This document shows, in pieces, positions 15,924 through 22,968 of a stretch of 29,664 nucleotides of DNA (position 1 is the first letter of the stretch; each line of letters opens with the position of its first letter). The translations under genes and the position numbers were made by a program. The stretch lies in the IMG/VR virus record IMGVR_UViG_3300018079_000030, positions 1 to 29,664 of that record; one strand, given 5' to 3'. The DNA comes from a virus. The notes under the pieces were generated by a model. It had not been told where the DNA came from, searched no databases, and saw only the letters and a list, made by a program, of their open reading frames with translations.

Positions 15924-16141
15924 TCGGTCACCTCCGGCGGGAACGGGGTCCAGGTCGTATTAGTAGGCTGCCCAGCGATGCGCGCGCCGCAGAATGCACA
16001 GAAGCGCGTCACCATCTTCGGCAGCTTTGTCTCGAAGTCCTCGATGAACTCGCCCGCCTCTACGGGCACGGGCTCCGTATTGCGGGCACCCACGATCCCG
16101 ATCAGGAAGTGTCGGCGCATTCTGCAGCAGTAGTCGGCCAT
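15920..16141 (-). CDS. 73-residue zinc-ribbon-like protein
   Basis: A small protein with MADYCCRMRR at the start and FCAFCGARI near residue 50, so two pairs of Cys can form a zinc ribbon. The frame begins at ATG 16141 and its stop overlaps the polymerase start (GTGA). No family name recognised. Its position just before the polymerase suggests a replication or transcription accessory role, but nothing more can be said. Confidence 0.65.
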   Translation of the reverse strand: MADYCCRMRRHFLIGIVGARNTEPVPVEAGEFIEDFETKLPKMVTRFCAFCGARIAGQPTNTTWTPFPPEVTE

Positions 16142-16166
16142 GGAGAGATTGAAGGCTTGAAAGGCA

Positions 16167-16238
16167 CCCGAGGGTCAGGATTTGAACCAGACTATTCACC
16201 TTGTACGGATGCGACGTTTCCATTACGTCCACCCCGGG
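16167..16238 (-). tRNA. tRNA-like element, possibly degenerate tRNA-Val(UAC)
   Basis: The 72-nt minus-strand sequence folds by eye as a cloverleaf. Acceptor CCCGGGG/CCCTCGG has one C-C mismatch and one G-T. The D arm GACG/CGTC has GG in its loop. Anticodon stem GCATC/GGTGA has one G-A mismatch. The T arm TCTGG-TTCAAAT-CCTGA has one T-T mismatch and a classic GGTTCAAATCC. The anticodon loop CGTACAA gives UAC (Val), but position 33 is G instead of the nearly universal U. Base 26 is missing and CCA is not encoded. It may be a decayed tRNA or a tRNA mimic. It lies between the ssDNA-binding-like and zinc-ribbon genes. Confidence 0.35.
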
Positions 16239-16242
16239 GCTT

Positions 16243-16311
16243 GCGGTGAGTTCCACACCGCCGTGGCTTTGCAGGGGCCACTACCTGGAGGAGAGGGCGC
16301 TTGATCCCTCT
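16243..16311 (-). other. Series of three short hairpins beside the tRNA-like element
   Basis: In the minus-strand transcript three hairpins follow one another. AGAGGG/CCCTCT has an 8-nt loop and overlaps the stop of the upstream gene. GTGGC/GCCAC has a 9-nt loop. GCGGTG/CACCGC has a 7-nt loop. None is followed by a U-run, so they do not look like standard terminators. With the tRNA-like element they fill the 168-nt gap between genes, where no ORF is seen. They may be processing sites. Confidence 0.35.
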
Positions 16312-16831
16312 ATAGGCCATTAGGGAAAAAGCGCTTGATGCCTTCTTCTCCGATGATCTGCAAAATCTCCTCATCCGTCAGCGACGGCGACCAGGTGTAG
16401 ACGCTGTAGTCGAACGGCTCGCCGTTCTTGTCCCGCGCCGACTTGCTCGCGCGCTGGAACGCCTTCACGCGGCACACGGTGCCGTTCATCACGGCCTGCC
16501 CATCCTGACTCGGGTCGAGCGTCCGCATGGTCTCGGCCTCTCCGACTTTCGAGTCCTCTACGTTCATCACGCCGGCGATGAAAGACTTGATGTTCCCGAG
16601 CCATTGCTTCTCGGTGATGCGCTTGTCCCCGAAGTTCACCGTCACGACCTCGCCCGCCTTGTGGGGTCCGTCGGAGACGGCCAGGATCGTCAGCGTGATC
16701 TTGAAGCAGTTGCCGGAGATGTCGGTCTTGAAGAGGTCGCACTTGTCGACCCGGGCGACGTAGTCACCCTCAGTCAGCTTGTTGGAGGCGAAGCCGCGAG
16801 TCGCGCCCTGCATACCTGCGAAAATTCCCAT
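16310..16831 (-). CDS. ssDNA-binding-like phage protein (DUF669-type)
   Basis: A 173-residue product from ATG 16831 (MGIFAGMQGATRGFASN); AAGGAA lies 10 nt upstream. The longer frame to 16930 would run through an inverted repeat and is unlikely. Features: LTEGDYVARVDKCDLF, NCFKITLTILAVSDGPHKAGE, VNFGDKRITEKQWLGNIKSF, an acidic C-terminal part and a final EGIKRFFPNGL. This beta-strand pattern with 'GNIKxF' resembles DUF669-like phage proteins thought to coat single-stranded DNA. The gene lies between helicase and polymerase genes, which fits. Function inferred from family and position. Confidence 0.65.
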   Translation of the reverse strand: MGIFAGMQGATRGFASNKLTEGDYVARVDKCDLFKTDISGNCFKITLTILAVSDGPHKAGEVVTVNFGDKRITEKQWLGNIKSFIAGVMNVEDSKVGEAETMRTLDPSQDGQAVMNGTVCRVKAFQRASKSARDKNGEPFDYSVYTWSPSLTDEEILQIIGEEGIKRFFPNGL

Positions 16832-16864
16832 CGTCGTTCGTTTCCTTGTCTGGGTTTTCAGAAA

Positions 16865-16930
16865 GTGCCGCCCGGCTTCTTCTGTTGTCCGGATCACTCG
16901 CACGGTGTCGCGATTCCTGCCGGGCGGCAC
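16865..16930. repeat. Perfect 12-bp inverted repeat between helicase and ssDNA-binding-like genes
   Basis: GTGCCGCCCGGC (16865-16876) and GCCGGGCGGCAC (16919-16930) are exact reverse complements separated by 42 nt. They lie in the 117-nt gap between the helicase stop (16949) and the next start (16831). The rest of the gap holds no ORF that looks real. It could be an attenuator, an operator or part of a replication origin. No U-run follows directly on the minus strand. Confidence 0.6.
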
Positions 16931-16948
16931 GTCGATCGTACCACCGCC

Positions 16949-19021
16949 TCACCGCGGAGGCAAGAGCGGCCCGAACTTCTCCTCGAGAGCCGCGCGCACC
17001 GCCGAGTCGAGCCGAGGCACGTCCGAGAAGCCGCGCTCCCGCAGGAAGTCGGGCGGGTAGACCCTCGGCAGCGGGTCGTACGAGGCGTAGATGGCCTTCT
17101 GGCGCGAGCCGGTCGATTGGTGGATGTAGAGGCTGTCTATCAGGCAGGCGCTCATGTTCTGGTGGTCGAACTCGGATGTGTTCACCGTGACCGGGACCAG
17201 CTCGTCGGCGGACTGGCCAAAGCGGTGCGTCCGCCCGAGCATCTGCTCCAGGGTGTCCGCCTTGCGCGGGAACTGGGCGATCACCTGGCGCTCGAAGCCG
17301 GCGTGGTCCCCCTCGCCCTGGAGGTTCTTGCCTTCGCAGTGGCCGCCGGTCGCCACCACGACTATCCGGCTCGCGTTCCTTGGGTCCAGCAGGCGCGCGC
17401 TCGAGCCCGGGCGAGTGGCGTCCGCGGGGCACCAGAGGGGCTCCTCGCCGAGCGCCTCCAGGGACTCCATCAACCAGCGACCTACCTCGTCGTGGTGGTA
17501 CCAGACCAGCACCCCCGGCCTGGTCCCGTCCGCCAGGGCCTCGGCCCGCTCGGCCGCCGCCAGCGCGGCGACGTGCTCGACCTTCCATGGAGAGACCCGG
17601 ACTGGCTCCGACATTCGCTCCGGCATCCCGTCGAACTCGAGGTCCTTCGCCGCGCGCCAGGCGGCGTACATCTCCGGGTAGGAGACGTTCTCCGACCCGT
17701 GGCGAGCCATGTCCGAGGCGACCAGGAAGGGCGTGTCGAGGCCAGGGCGCCCGCGGCGCTCCAGCCACAAACGCATGTGCTTATGGTACTCCTGCAGCGC
17801 CTCGTGGTGTACCTGCGCCTGCGCCAGGTACGACGCGGCCTCGTCCTCCGTCAGGCTGCGGCGCTCAGCGAGCTCGGCTACCTCGGGCCACCTCAGCCGG
17901 TAGAAGAAGCCGCTCGAGAGCGCGTACAAGTGTTGCCACTTGTGCATCCCGTGCTCGATCTCGTCGCCGCTCGGGCTGATCGAGAGCTCCTCGACCTGCC
18001 GGACGAGCCTCTCGACCTCGGGGAAGCCTGGGGCGTCCTCTGGGCGCTCCACCGGCACGTTCCGGACCAGGAGGCTCGTGCCGAGCTCGGCATCCCCGGA
18101 CGAGACCACCCCGGGGGCGGAGTTCAGTCGCAGACGGAACGCGGCGCGGAACCCCGGCAGGCCGCGCGGAATCTTTTCCTCCGGGAATTCTGCGGCGGCC
18201 CACTCCAGAAGCGGCGCGATCGGGCCGGACTGCGACGAGCCTGGGTCCTCCCCCGCGCCGGCGTCCACTAGCGCCGCCCAAGCGTCGGCCAGGACCTGCT
18301 CGTGTGGCAGCGGGGAGTTCTCCCGCAGGGCGTGGTTCGCCAGGTGGTGGTAGTCGTGGATCGACTTCGACGTGATCGTGCCGGAGAGCGCCACCAGCCT
18401 CGGCGAGTTGCGGACTATAGCGCGCATCAGGCGCGCGGTCCGCGCGGCCTTGCGGTTCTTGACGCGGTGCGCCTCGTCCAGGATCAGCAGGTCTGGCGCG
18501 AGGGCCGCAAGGACCTCCTCGGCGTCGCGCGTGGACAGGTAGGAGTACGGCATGACGTAGCAGCCCGTCTTGCCGGACGACGCGGCCGACAGGCGCGCTC
18601 GTCGGTTCTTCCCGGCCAGCACCACGAACGGCACCCTGACTCCGAAGATCCTCCGCGAGGCCGGAATATTGGTCTGGAATAGCTGGCCGAGGATCGACGG
18701 AGGGACCACCAGCAACGAGCGCCGGGACTCCCCGCGGCGGAAGGCGCGGTCCGCGATGAGGATCGTCAAGAACGTCTTTCCCCTGCCGACGCCGATCGGG
18801 CCCAGAAGGCCGTCGTACAGGTCGAAGGCGAGGAGCCCCGCGGCCTGCTCTGGGTGCAGCCTGAAGCCGCGCTCGAAGTGTTCCGCCTGCACGACCTCAC
18901 GCGAGACGGCCTCGACCTCCTCTGGCGTCGGCAGGCCGACCACGGGAAGACCAACGATGCGTGCTATCTCGAGCTGGTCGGCGGTATCTCTTCGCTTCGC
19001 CCTGGCGAAGGGGTCACTCAC
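16949..19021 (-). CDS. SNF2-type superfamily 2 DNA helicase
   Basis: A 690-residue ATPase from GTG 19021, overlapping the preceding stop (GTGA). HPEQAAGL (about 56) is a Q-like motif. GPIGVGRGKT holds Lys82-Thr83. PDLLILDEAHRVKN is the DEAH box (182-185). LVALSGTI is motif III. A C-terminal EQMLGRTHRFGQ is motif VI with its arginines, typical of SNF2/RapA-like phage enzymes. The middle about 200 residues are divergent. It would translocate on or remodel DNA during replication or recombination. It is encoded between two small unknown genes and the ssDNA-binding-like gene, inside the replication operon. Confidence 0.88.
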   Translation of the reverse strand: MSDPFARAKRRDTADQLEIARIVGLPVVGLPTPEEVEAVSREVVQAEHFERGFRLHPEQAAGLLAFDLYDGLLGPIGVGRGKTFLTILIADRAFRRGESRRSLLVVPPSILGQLFQTNIPASRRIFGVRVPFVVLAGKNRRARLSAASSGKTGCYVMPYSYLSTRDAEEVLAALAPDLLILDEAHRVKNRKAARTARLMRAIVRNSPRLVALSGTITSKSIHDYHHLANHALRENSPLPHEQVLADAWAALVDAGAGEDPGSSQSGPIAPLLEWAAAEFPEEKIPRGLPGFRAAFRLRLNSAPGVVSSGDAELGTSLLVRNVPVERPEDAPGFPEVERLVRQVEELSISPSGDEIEHGMHKWQHLYALSSGFFYRLRWPEVAELAERRSLTEDEAASYLAQAQVHHEALQEYHKHMRLWLERRGRPGLDTPFLVASDMARHGSENVSYPEMYAAWRAAKDLEFDGMPERMSEPVRVSPWKVEHVAALAAAERAEALADGTRPGVLVWYHHDEVGRWLMESLEALGEEPLWCPADATRPGSSARLLDPRNASRIVVVATGGHCEGKNLQGEGDHAGFERQVIAQFPRKADTLEQMLGRTHRFGQSADELVPVTVNTSEFDHQNMSACLIDSLYIHQSTGSRQKAIYASYDPLPRVYPPDFLRERGFSDVPRLDSAVRAALEEKFGPLLPPR

Positions 19022-19254
19022 TTATTCCTGCGACGCCTGCGCCGACGAGAGAACCGTTCCAGGATGCTGAGAATCATGAACTCGCTGATCGGCGACTGCG
19101 TCTCCGGTCGATCGTCTCGAAGGACGTGCAGCGCGCGCCAGGACGGGGCGTCGAGCAGGTCGTGATGCATTACCTCCAGCACGAAGTCCCTCGGACCGCG
19201 ACGGATCAGCCGCGAGTACTCGGAGAGCTGCAGCACCTTTCGCGGGATACTCAC
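19018..19254 (-). CDS. 78-residue hypothetical with poly-Arg tail
   Basis: Starts at GTG 19254, overlapping the preceding stop (GTGA), and its own stop overlaps the helicase start (GTGA). The product has a helical body and ends in FSRRRRRRRNK, a very basic tail. No family recognised. The overlaps on both sides and coding-like composition support it. The basic tail suggests nucleic-acid binding. Confidence 0.65.
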   Translation of the reverse strand: MSIPRKVLQLSEYSRLIRRGPRDFVLEVMHHDLLDAPSWRALHVLRDDRPETQSPISEFMILSILERFSRRRRRRRNK

Positions 19255-19523
19255 CGGATTCCCTTACGAGCATTGTAGTAGGAATCCAGTAGATCGAGCG
19301 CCTTGCGGAGAAGGGGACGCATGTCCTGCTTCCCCCAGAAGGTGACGGCGCTGGAGTCGTCGTCTCCAGGCCGGTGAACGAACGGCCCCTTGTGCTGAAG
19401 CCCTCCCACCGTCGCCGGCAGCTCAAGATAGAAGCGCAGCGCGGTGAATTCGTGGCAGTCGATCTCCTTCGAGATGATCTCGACGCGGTCGGTCATCTCC
19501 TCTGCGTAGACGTTGACCCTCAT
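19251..19523 (-). CDS. Conserved phage protein of unknown function (MRVNVYAEE family)
   Basis: A 90-residue product beginning MRVNVYAEEMTDRVEIISKE and containing DDDSSAVTFWGKQD (about 54-67) and a C-terminal helix PLLRKALDLLDSYY. Small proteins with the same start and the 'SAVTFW' segment are common in phage genomes, often near recombination or replication genes, with no known function. ATG 19523 overlaps the nuclease stop (ATGA) and the end overlaps the next start (GTGA). Confidence 0.75.
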   Translation of the reverse strand: MRVNVYAEEMTDRVEIISKEIDCHEFTALRFYLELPATVGGLQHKGPFVHRPGDDDSSAVTFWGKQDMRPLLRKALDLLDSYYNARKGIR

Positions 19524-22483
19524 CGCAGACCCTCCACGACTGTCTCCGTGAACTGGCTCGAGGCCAGGGAGCTGACGAGCGAGTCCACGTCAGGGTCCCG
19601 GACCCCGGCGACGAGCAGGACCGTACGGCCGAGGGACTGAGCGATGTCGTCCGCACGCTGCTTGAGCCGATCGCGGCGCTTGAACGGGTCCAGTTCCCAG
19701 TAGGAGGCGGCGCCCATGTCTTTAGCGAGCTCCGCACCGAGGCGCGCGAGCAGCTCCTGAGCGAGGAGAGTAGGGCGGTCGACGCCCTTCAGCTGCGAGC
19801 AGCCGATCAGGATCGTCATGCCTGCAGGCTTGCGACCTCGTTTGCTACCCTCGACTTTGTCGAGTGCCGCGACTATCTCAGGGGAAGGGGCTTCGCACTC
19901 AGCGGCGGCCGCGTGCGCGGCGGACGGAATTATAGACACACTTCCTGTTGCGGTCGTTGGGCCTGAACTTGCCATCGTGTGAATGGCGAGTACCTGAACC
20001 GTGGCCTGCTCCGCGGTCTTAGCTCCGAGAACAATCGGACCGATACGACTAGACCAAGCCTCCGGCGCGCCGAGCGCGAACAGGTCAGCGACCTTCTCCG
20101 GTCGCGAAGCAGCCTCGAAGCCCGACTGGGCATCGCCAGAGATCAGGTACATCGACGAGGTCGGGCGCTTGGTGCGCTTCGCGAGCGCGTCACAGAGCGG
20201 GCACGGCCGGCCCTTGGAGTTGAAGCCCGTCCCGCGGCACGCCGTGCACTGCGGGTTCGCCCACGGCGGCGCGTTGGACGGCGGCGGGGGCGCGGCCGGT
20301 GCCGAGGGCGCGACGCCTCCATTGATGCCCGGAGCAGTTGGTTGGATCACTGCAATGGGGACTACCTGCTGCGGTTGGACCTGAGACGCGGGCCTGGAGC
20401 CACGCGCTCTCGCGAAGATGTTGTCGCTCATTTCCTTCTCGGCCCTCCGGGCCCCCGTGGTTACGTTTGGCCGCGCGACCGGCGCGGCGGCAAGCTGACG
20501 CTCTACCCTACCGCGGTGGCCCTCGACAGTCGAGCGCCTTCCGCATATCTCCCGGAACGGGCAGCCACCGTACTTCGAGCAGACGTCCGTACCATAGGGA
20601 CCTGGCACGTCATCCCAGCGCTTGATCTCTCGGACGCGCAGCATCTCCGCCGTGCTCTCCTGGATCTCCGCCCAGCGTCCGGCCCACTCGTTTGTAGAGA
20701 CGATCGCCTCTATGCAGCGCGGGCCTCGTCCGTCGTCGAACTTCGGGAACTGGTTGTGGCGCACCGAGACCGGGCCGTCCCAGTCATCCAGAATCGAGGT
20801 CGCCGCAGCGTAGGTCAGGAGCTGCCTGTCCCTACCTAGGTAGTTCGGACTGGCAGAGCCGGGCTGCTTGAGGAAGCGGACGGAGCCCTCTCCGAAAGTG
20901 TTGTGGAGCACCACCCCCGAGCCTATCCAGGCGTGCGTCTCGGGAACAGATAGATCGAAGACAGGACACGGCCCGGCAGGGGCGATGCTGCGGATCTTCA
21001 CCCAGCGCACATCGTTCCGACCGGCACTTTTACGATGCCGCACACGAGCCTGGAGTTTTTGAAGGGCCGCCGCCTGAACCTCCCGCTTTCCAGGAATGGG
21101 CGGTAGCGCCTCCAGCAGCTTGGCCGCCTCTGTACCTGCAATTTGAAGACGCCAAGATTGGAAAACTTTGCCGTTCAAAGGGGTGCGCTGGGGGTACACA
21201 TTACCGACAACCCCCAGTCGGTACGCGAGGTGGCGAATATCCCGAATGAGTCCCTCATTCGCCAGAGTAATTATCACTTCAAGGCGCTTCGGGTTGATGT
21301 GCCCATCGCAAGCGATGAACCGGCTCAAGAACAGCACGCACTGTGCGTTTGACAGCCGATAGTAGTTAGCAGGCAGCCGCTTATTCGTGGACTTGTGGCC
21401 CTCCTGCTGCAGCGCCTTGAGCACTGCGTTCAAGCCCAGCACGGTTCGGGTGTAGGCGCGCCCCGCCTCGGTCCGGGAACCGAGCCTGCCGCCCAGCTCC
21501 ACAACCGCCTTTTCAAAATCCTCCCACACCTCTGACGACATATTCGTAAATGAAGCTGAGCACCTGCGCAGCTCCTGCGCTGAGCAGCCATCCGACATCA
21601 TACAAGCCAGAAAGCGAACCTCTGCGTCACTAGGCGCGTGCTCCTCCGCCGGAGCTGGTAAGGATCGCGGAACTCCCACCCTGTCCGCCTGCGTCAAGTC
21701 CTGCACGGGCACCCAACCACGTTCGGTAAAAACCGGATGATCCCACGACAGCACCACACGCTCGCCGGACATGAGAAGCAGTTCGGCGCAATCCTTGGTG
21801 CCACTGGGTAGGACCGTGCCGGGCTTCCACATCAGAGTACCAGAGCCATCCATAGAAACCGTGATGGCCGGTCCCAGATCGTCAGCACGGCGTCGCCCGT
21901 GTTGCAGGTCGTAGAACTCGGTCCCGGCGGCCACGCACTTGTGGTCGTGGATCGCGGGCGGCGAGCCCGGTACGAACACATCGATGAACCCGACGAGCTC
22001 GACACCCTCAATTACAGGTAGGCGCACCTCCCGCTCCAGCATGCGTCCGTCGCCGCGCTGCACTATCCCGCGCTCCACGGCCTGCTCGACTAGACGCCGA
22101 ATCAGCGCGGCCTCGTTCGGCGTGACGGTTTCCCTGCGACCCTTCTCCTCAACAGTCTCCCACCCGGATGGGTACACGTCGGCAGGGTCTCCAGGGCGCT
22201 GCAGGAGCAACGGGCTCTCGTCGCCGTGCACCTCCAGTCTATCGACCAGGCGGCAAGCCCGGGACTCTCCCACCGGCGGCACGCGACCATGGGCGTCCGC
22301 GCTCGCCCAGCGCTGCAGGCACTCGTGCAGGACCGCGCCGAATGTGAGGTACCCCCGCGGGACGCGCGGCAGGCGAGCGACCTTCTCTAGCCACCACTTG
22401 CGGCGGCAGTCATGGAACGTGTCGAGCTGGCTCGACGAGACGGTGAGAGGCTCGATCACCGAAATCTTTTGGGCTCTTTCCAT
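19520..22483 (-). CDS. Cas4/RecB-like PD-(D/E)XK nuclease with intein and extra C-terminal domains
   Basis: A 987-residue precursor from ATG 22483; 641 residues remain after removing the intein (183-528). The N-terminus SSSQLDTFHDCRRKWWLEK and YLTFGAVLHE match RecB/AddB/Cas4-type nucleases. The active site is GFIDVF (Asp168) and AIHDHK (Asp180, Lys182). Cys26 plus DVCSKYGGCPFREICG later make the one-plus-three Cys arrangement of a 4Fe-4S nuclease. After about residue 690 come a Pro/Ala linker, a zinc-ribbon CTACRGTGF/CPLC and a C-terminal alpha/beta domain (MTILIGCSQLKG) that I cannot assign. An internal ATG at 20431 with GAGAAGGAA just upstream could give a separate 303-residue C-terminal product, but its spacing is too short. 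Role: end processing in recombination. Its start overlaps the Mom-like gene by 28 nt. Confidence 0.85.
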   Translation of the reverse strand: MERAQKISVIEPLTVSSSQLDTFHDCRRKWWLEKVARLPRVPRGYLTFGAVLHECLQRWASADAHGRVPPVGESRACRLVDRLEVHGDESPLLLQRPGDPADVYPSGWETVEEKGRRETVTPNEAALIRRLVEQAVERGIVQRGDGRMLEREVRLPVIEGVELVGFIDVFVPGSPPAIHDHKCVAAGTEFYDLQHGRRRADDLGPAITVSMDGSGTLMWKPGTVLPSGTKDCAELLLMSGERVVLSWDHPVFTERGWVPVQDLTQADRVGVPRSLPAPAEEHAPSDAEVRFLACMMSDGCSAQELRRCSASFTNMSSEVWEDFEKAVVELGGRLGSRTEAGRAYTRTVLGLNAVLKALQQEGHKSTNKRLPANYYRLSNAQCVLFLSRFIACDGHINPKRLEVIITLANEGLIRDIRHLAYRLGVVGNVYPQRTPLNGKVFQSWRLQIAGTEAAKLLEALPPIPGKREVQAAALQKLQARVRHRKSAGRNDVRWVKIRSIAPAGPCPVFDLSVPETHAWIGSGVVLHNTFGEGSVRFLKQPGSASPNYLGRDRQLLTYAAATSILDDWDGPVSVRHNQFPKFDDGRGPRCIEAIVSTNEWAGRWAEIQESTAEMLRVREIKRWDDVPGPYGTDVCSKYGGCPFREICGRRSTVEGHRGRVERQLAAAPVARPNVTTGARRAEKEMSDNIFARARGSRPASQVQPQQVVPIAVIQPTAPGINGGVAPSAPAAPPPPSNAPPWANPQCTACRGTGFNSKGRPCPLCDALAKRTKRPTSSMYLISGDAQSGFEAASRPEKVADLFALGAPEAWSSRIGPIVLGAKTAEQATVQVLAIHTMASSGPTTATGSVSIIPSAAHAAAAECEAPSPEIVAALDKVEGSKRGRKPAGMTILIGCSQLKGVDRPTLLAQELLARLGAELAKDMGAASYWELDPFKRRDRLKQRADDIAQSLGRTVLLVAGVRDPDVDSLVSSLASSQFTETVVEGLR
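20900..21937 (-). mobile_element. Intein with LAGLIDADG homing endonuclease, in the nuclease active site
   Basis: 346 in-frame residues start at Cys (codon 21937-21935) and end His-Asn (codon 20902-20900), followed by Thr. Block A: CVAAGTEFYDL. Block B: VVLSWDHPVFTERGWVPVQDL with the conserved His. Endonuclease helices: FLACMMSDG and FLSRFIACDGHIN (two LAGLIDADG motifs). Blocks F/G: PVFDLSVPETHAWIGSGVVLHN shortened here to its start and end, giving the penultimate His and final Asn. All splicing residues are present, so it should be active. The DNA is visibly less GC-rich than its surroundings. Insertion is right after the catalytic Lys of the nuclease, a highly conserved site of the kind inteins favour. 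Confidence 0.93.
22362..22452 (-). repeat. Nuclease 5' end, copy 1 of direct repeat
   Basis: This stretch encodes the first about 30 residues shared by the intact nuclease and the chimeric gene. It is repeated at 23285-23374 with only a few substitutions and a 1-nt deletion in the second copy. The 9 nt ACGCGCGGC at its left end are shared with the primase gene at 23932-23940. Confidence 0.9.
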
Positions 22484-22968
22484 ACGAGCTCAGGTCGCTT
22501 TCGTAGCACTGAAGCATCTCGCGGCGTGAGAACATCGTGACGTCTTGGGTCCCGATCCAGTAAGTATGCCCACCGATCCTTTACTGACTCGATCTTGACA
22601 TTCCAGCAGCCGTTCCCAGACGGCGGCGGACGCAGCCGATGCCACGTCGGGCACCAGATCCAGTTACTCGCCTTGTATAGAGCGCCGGTATGACCCACCG
22701 ACGGATCGGAGTAGCTGATGACAGTAGAGGTCTTGCCTCGCAATGCACGTGCGACGCGACTCCACTGTGAAGAACCGGCGTTCTTCCCACCCACCAGGCA
22801 CCAGCGAGAGAGTTCTAGCCAGTCCTTCGGTAAGTGTCGCGATGCCGGCCGGCTTAGCACAAGGGCCCCATCTTCGTCGAGCCAACAAAGGACCGCTCGC
22901 CGACACGGCCCTAAGTAATACTTAGCCTCCAGAAGAGGATTCACCTCAGCCACCTGACACCAGCTCAT
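22456..22968 (-). CDS. Mom-like DNA adenine modification acyltransferase
   Basis: A 170-residue product from ATG 22968, overlapping the chimera stop (ATGA) with GTAGGA upstream. It resembles the GNAT-related Mom family: NPLLEAKYYLG (10-20), LELSRWCLVGGKNAGSS (51-67), then SYSDPSVGHTGALYKASNW (85-103), the most diagnostic block, and ESVKDRWAYLL (127-137). Mu Mom converts adenine to N6-methylcarbamoyl-adenine to resist restriction. The DNA looks somewhat less GC-rich than its neighbours, and the gene is bounded by duplicated ends of primase and nuclease, both signs of recent acquisition. Its end overlaps the nuclease start by 28 nt. Family call is by pattern only. Confidence 0.72.
   Translation of the reverse strand: MSWCQVAEVNPLLEAKYYLGPCRRAVLCWLDEDGALVLSRPASRHLPKDWLELSRWCLVGGKNAGSSQWSRVARALRGKTSTVISYSDPSVGHTGALYKASNWIWCPTWHRLRPPPSGNGCWNVKIESVKDRWAYLLDRDPRRHDVLTPRDASVLRKRPELVWKEPKRFR

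Noticed and set aside
16832-16930. 33-residue N-terminal extension of the ssDNA-binding-like protein
   Set aside because: It crosses the 12-bp inverted repeat, is basic and non-conserved looking, and the ATG at 16831 has its own ribosome site and a typical start sequence.
16604-18271. 555-residue plus-strand ORF opposite the helicase
   Set aside because: Low-complexity antisense frame; the minus strand carries all SF2 helicase motifs.
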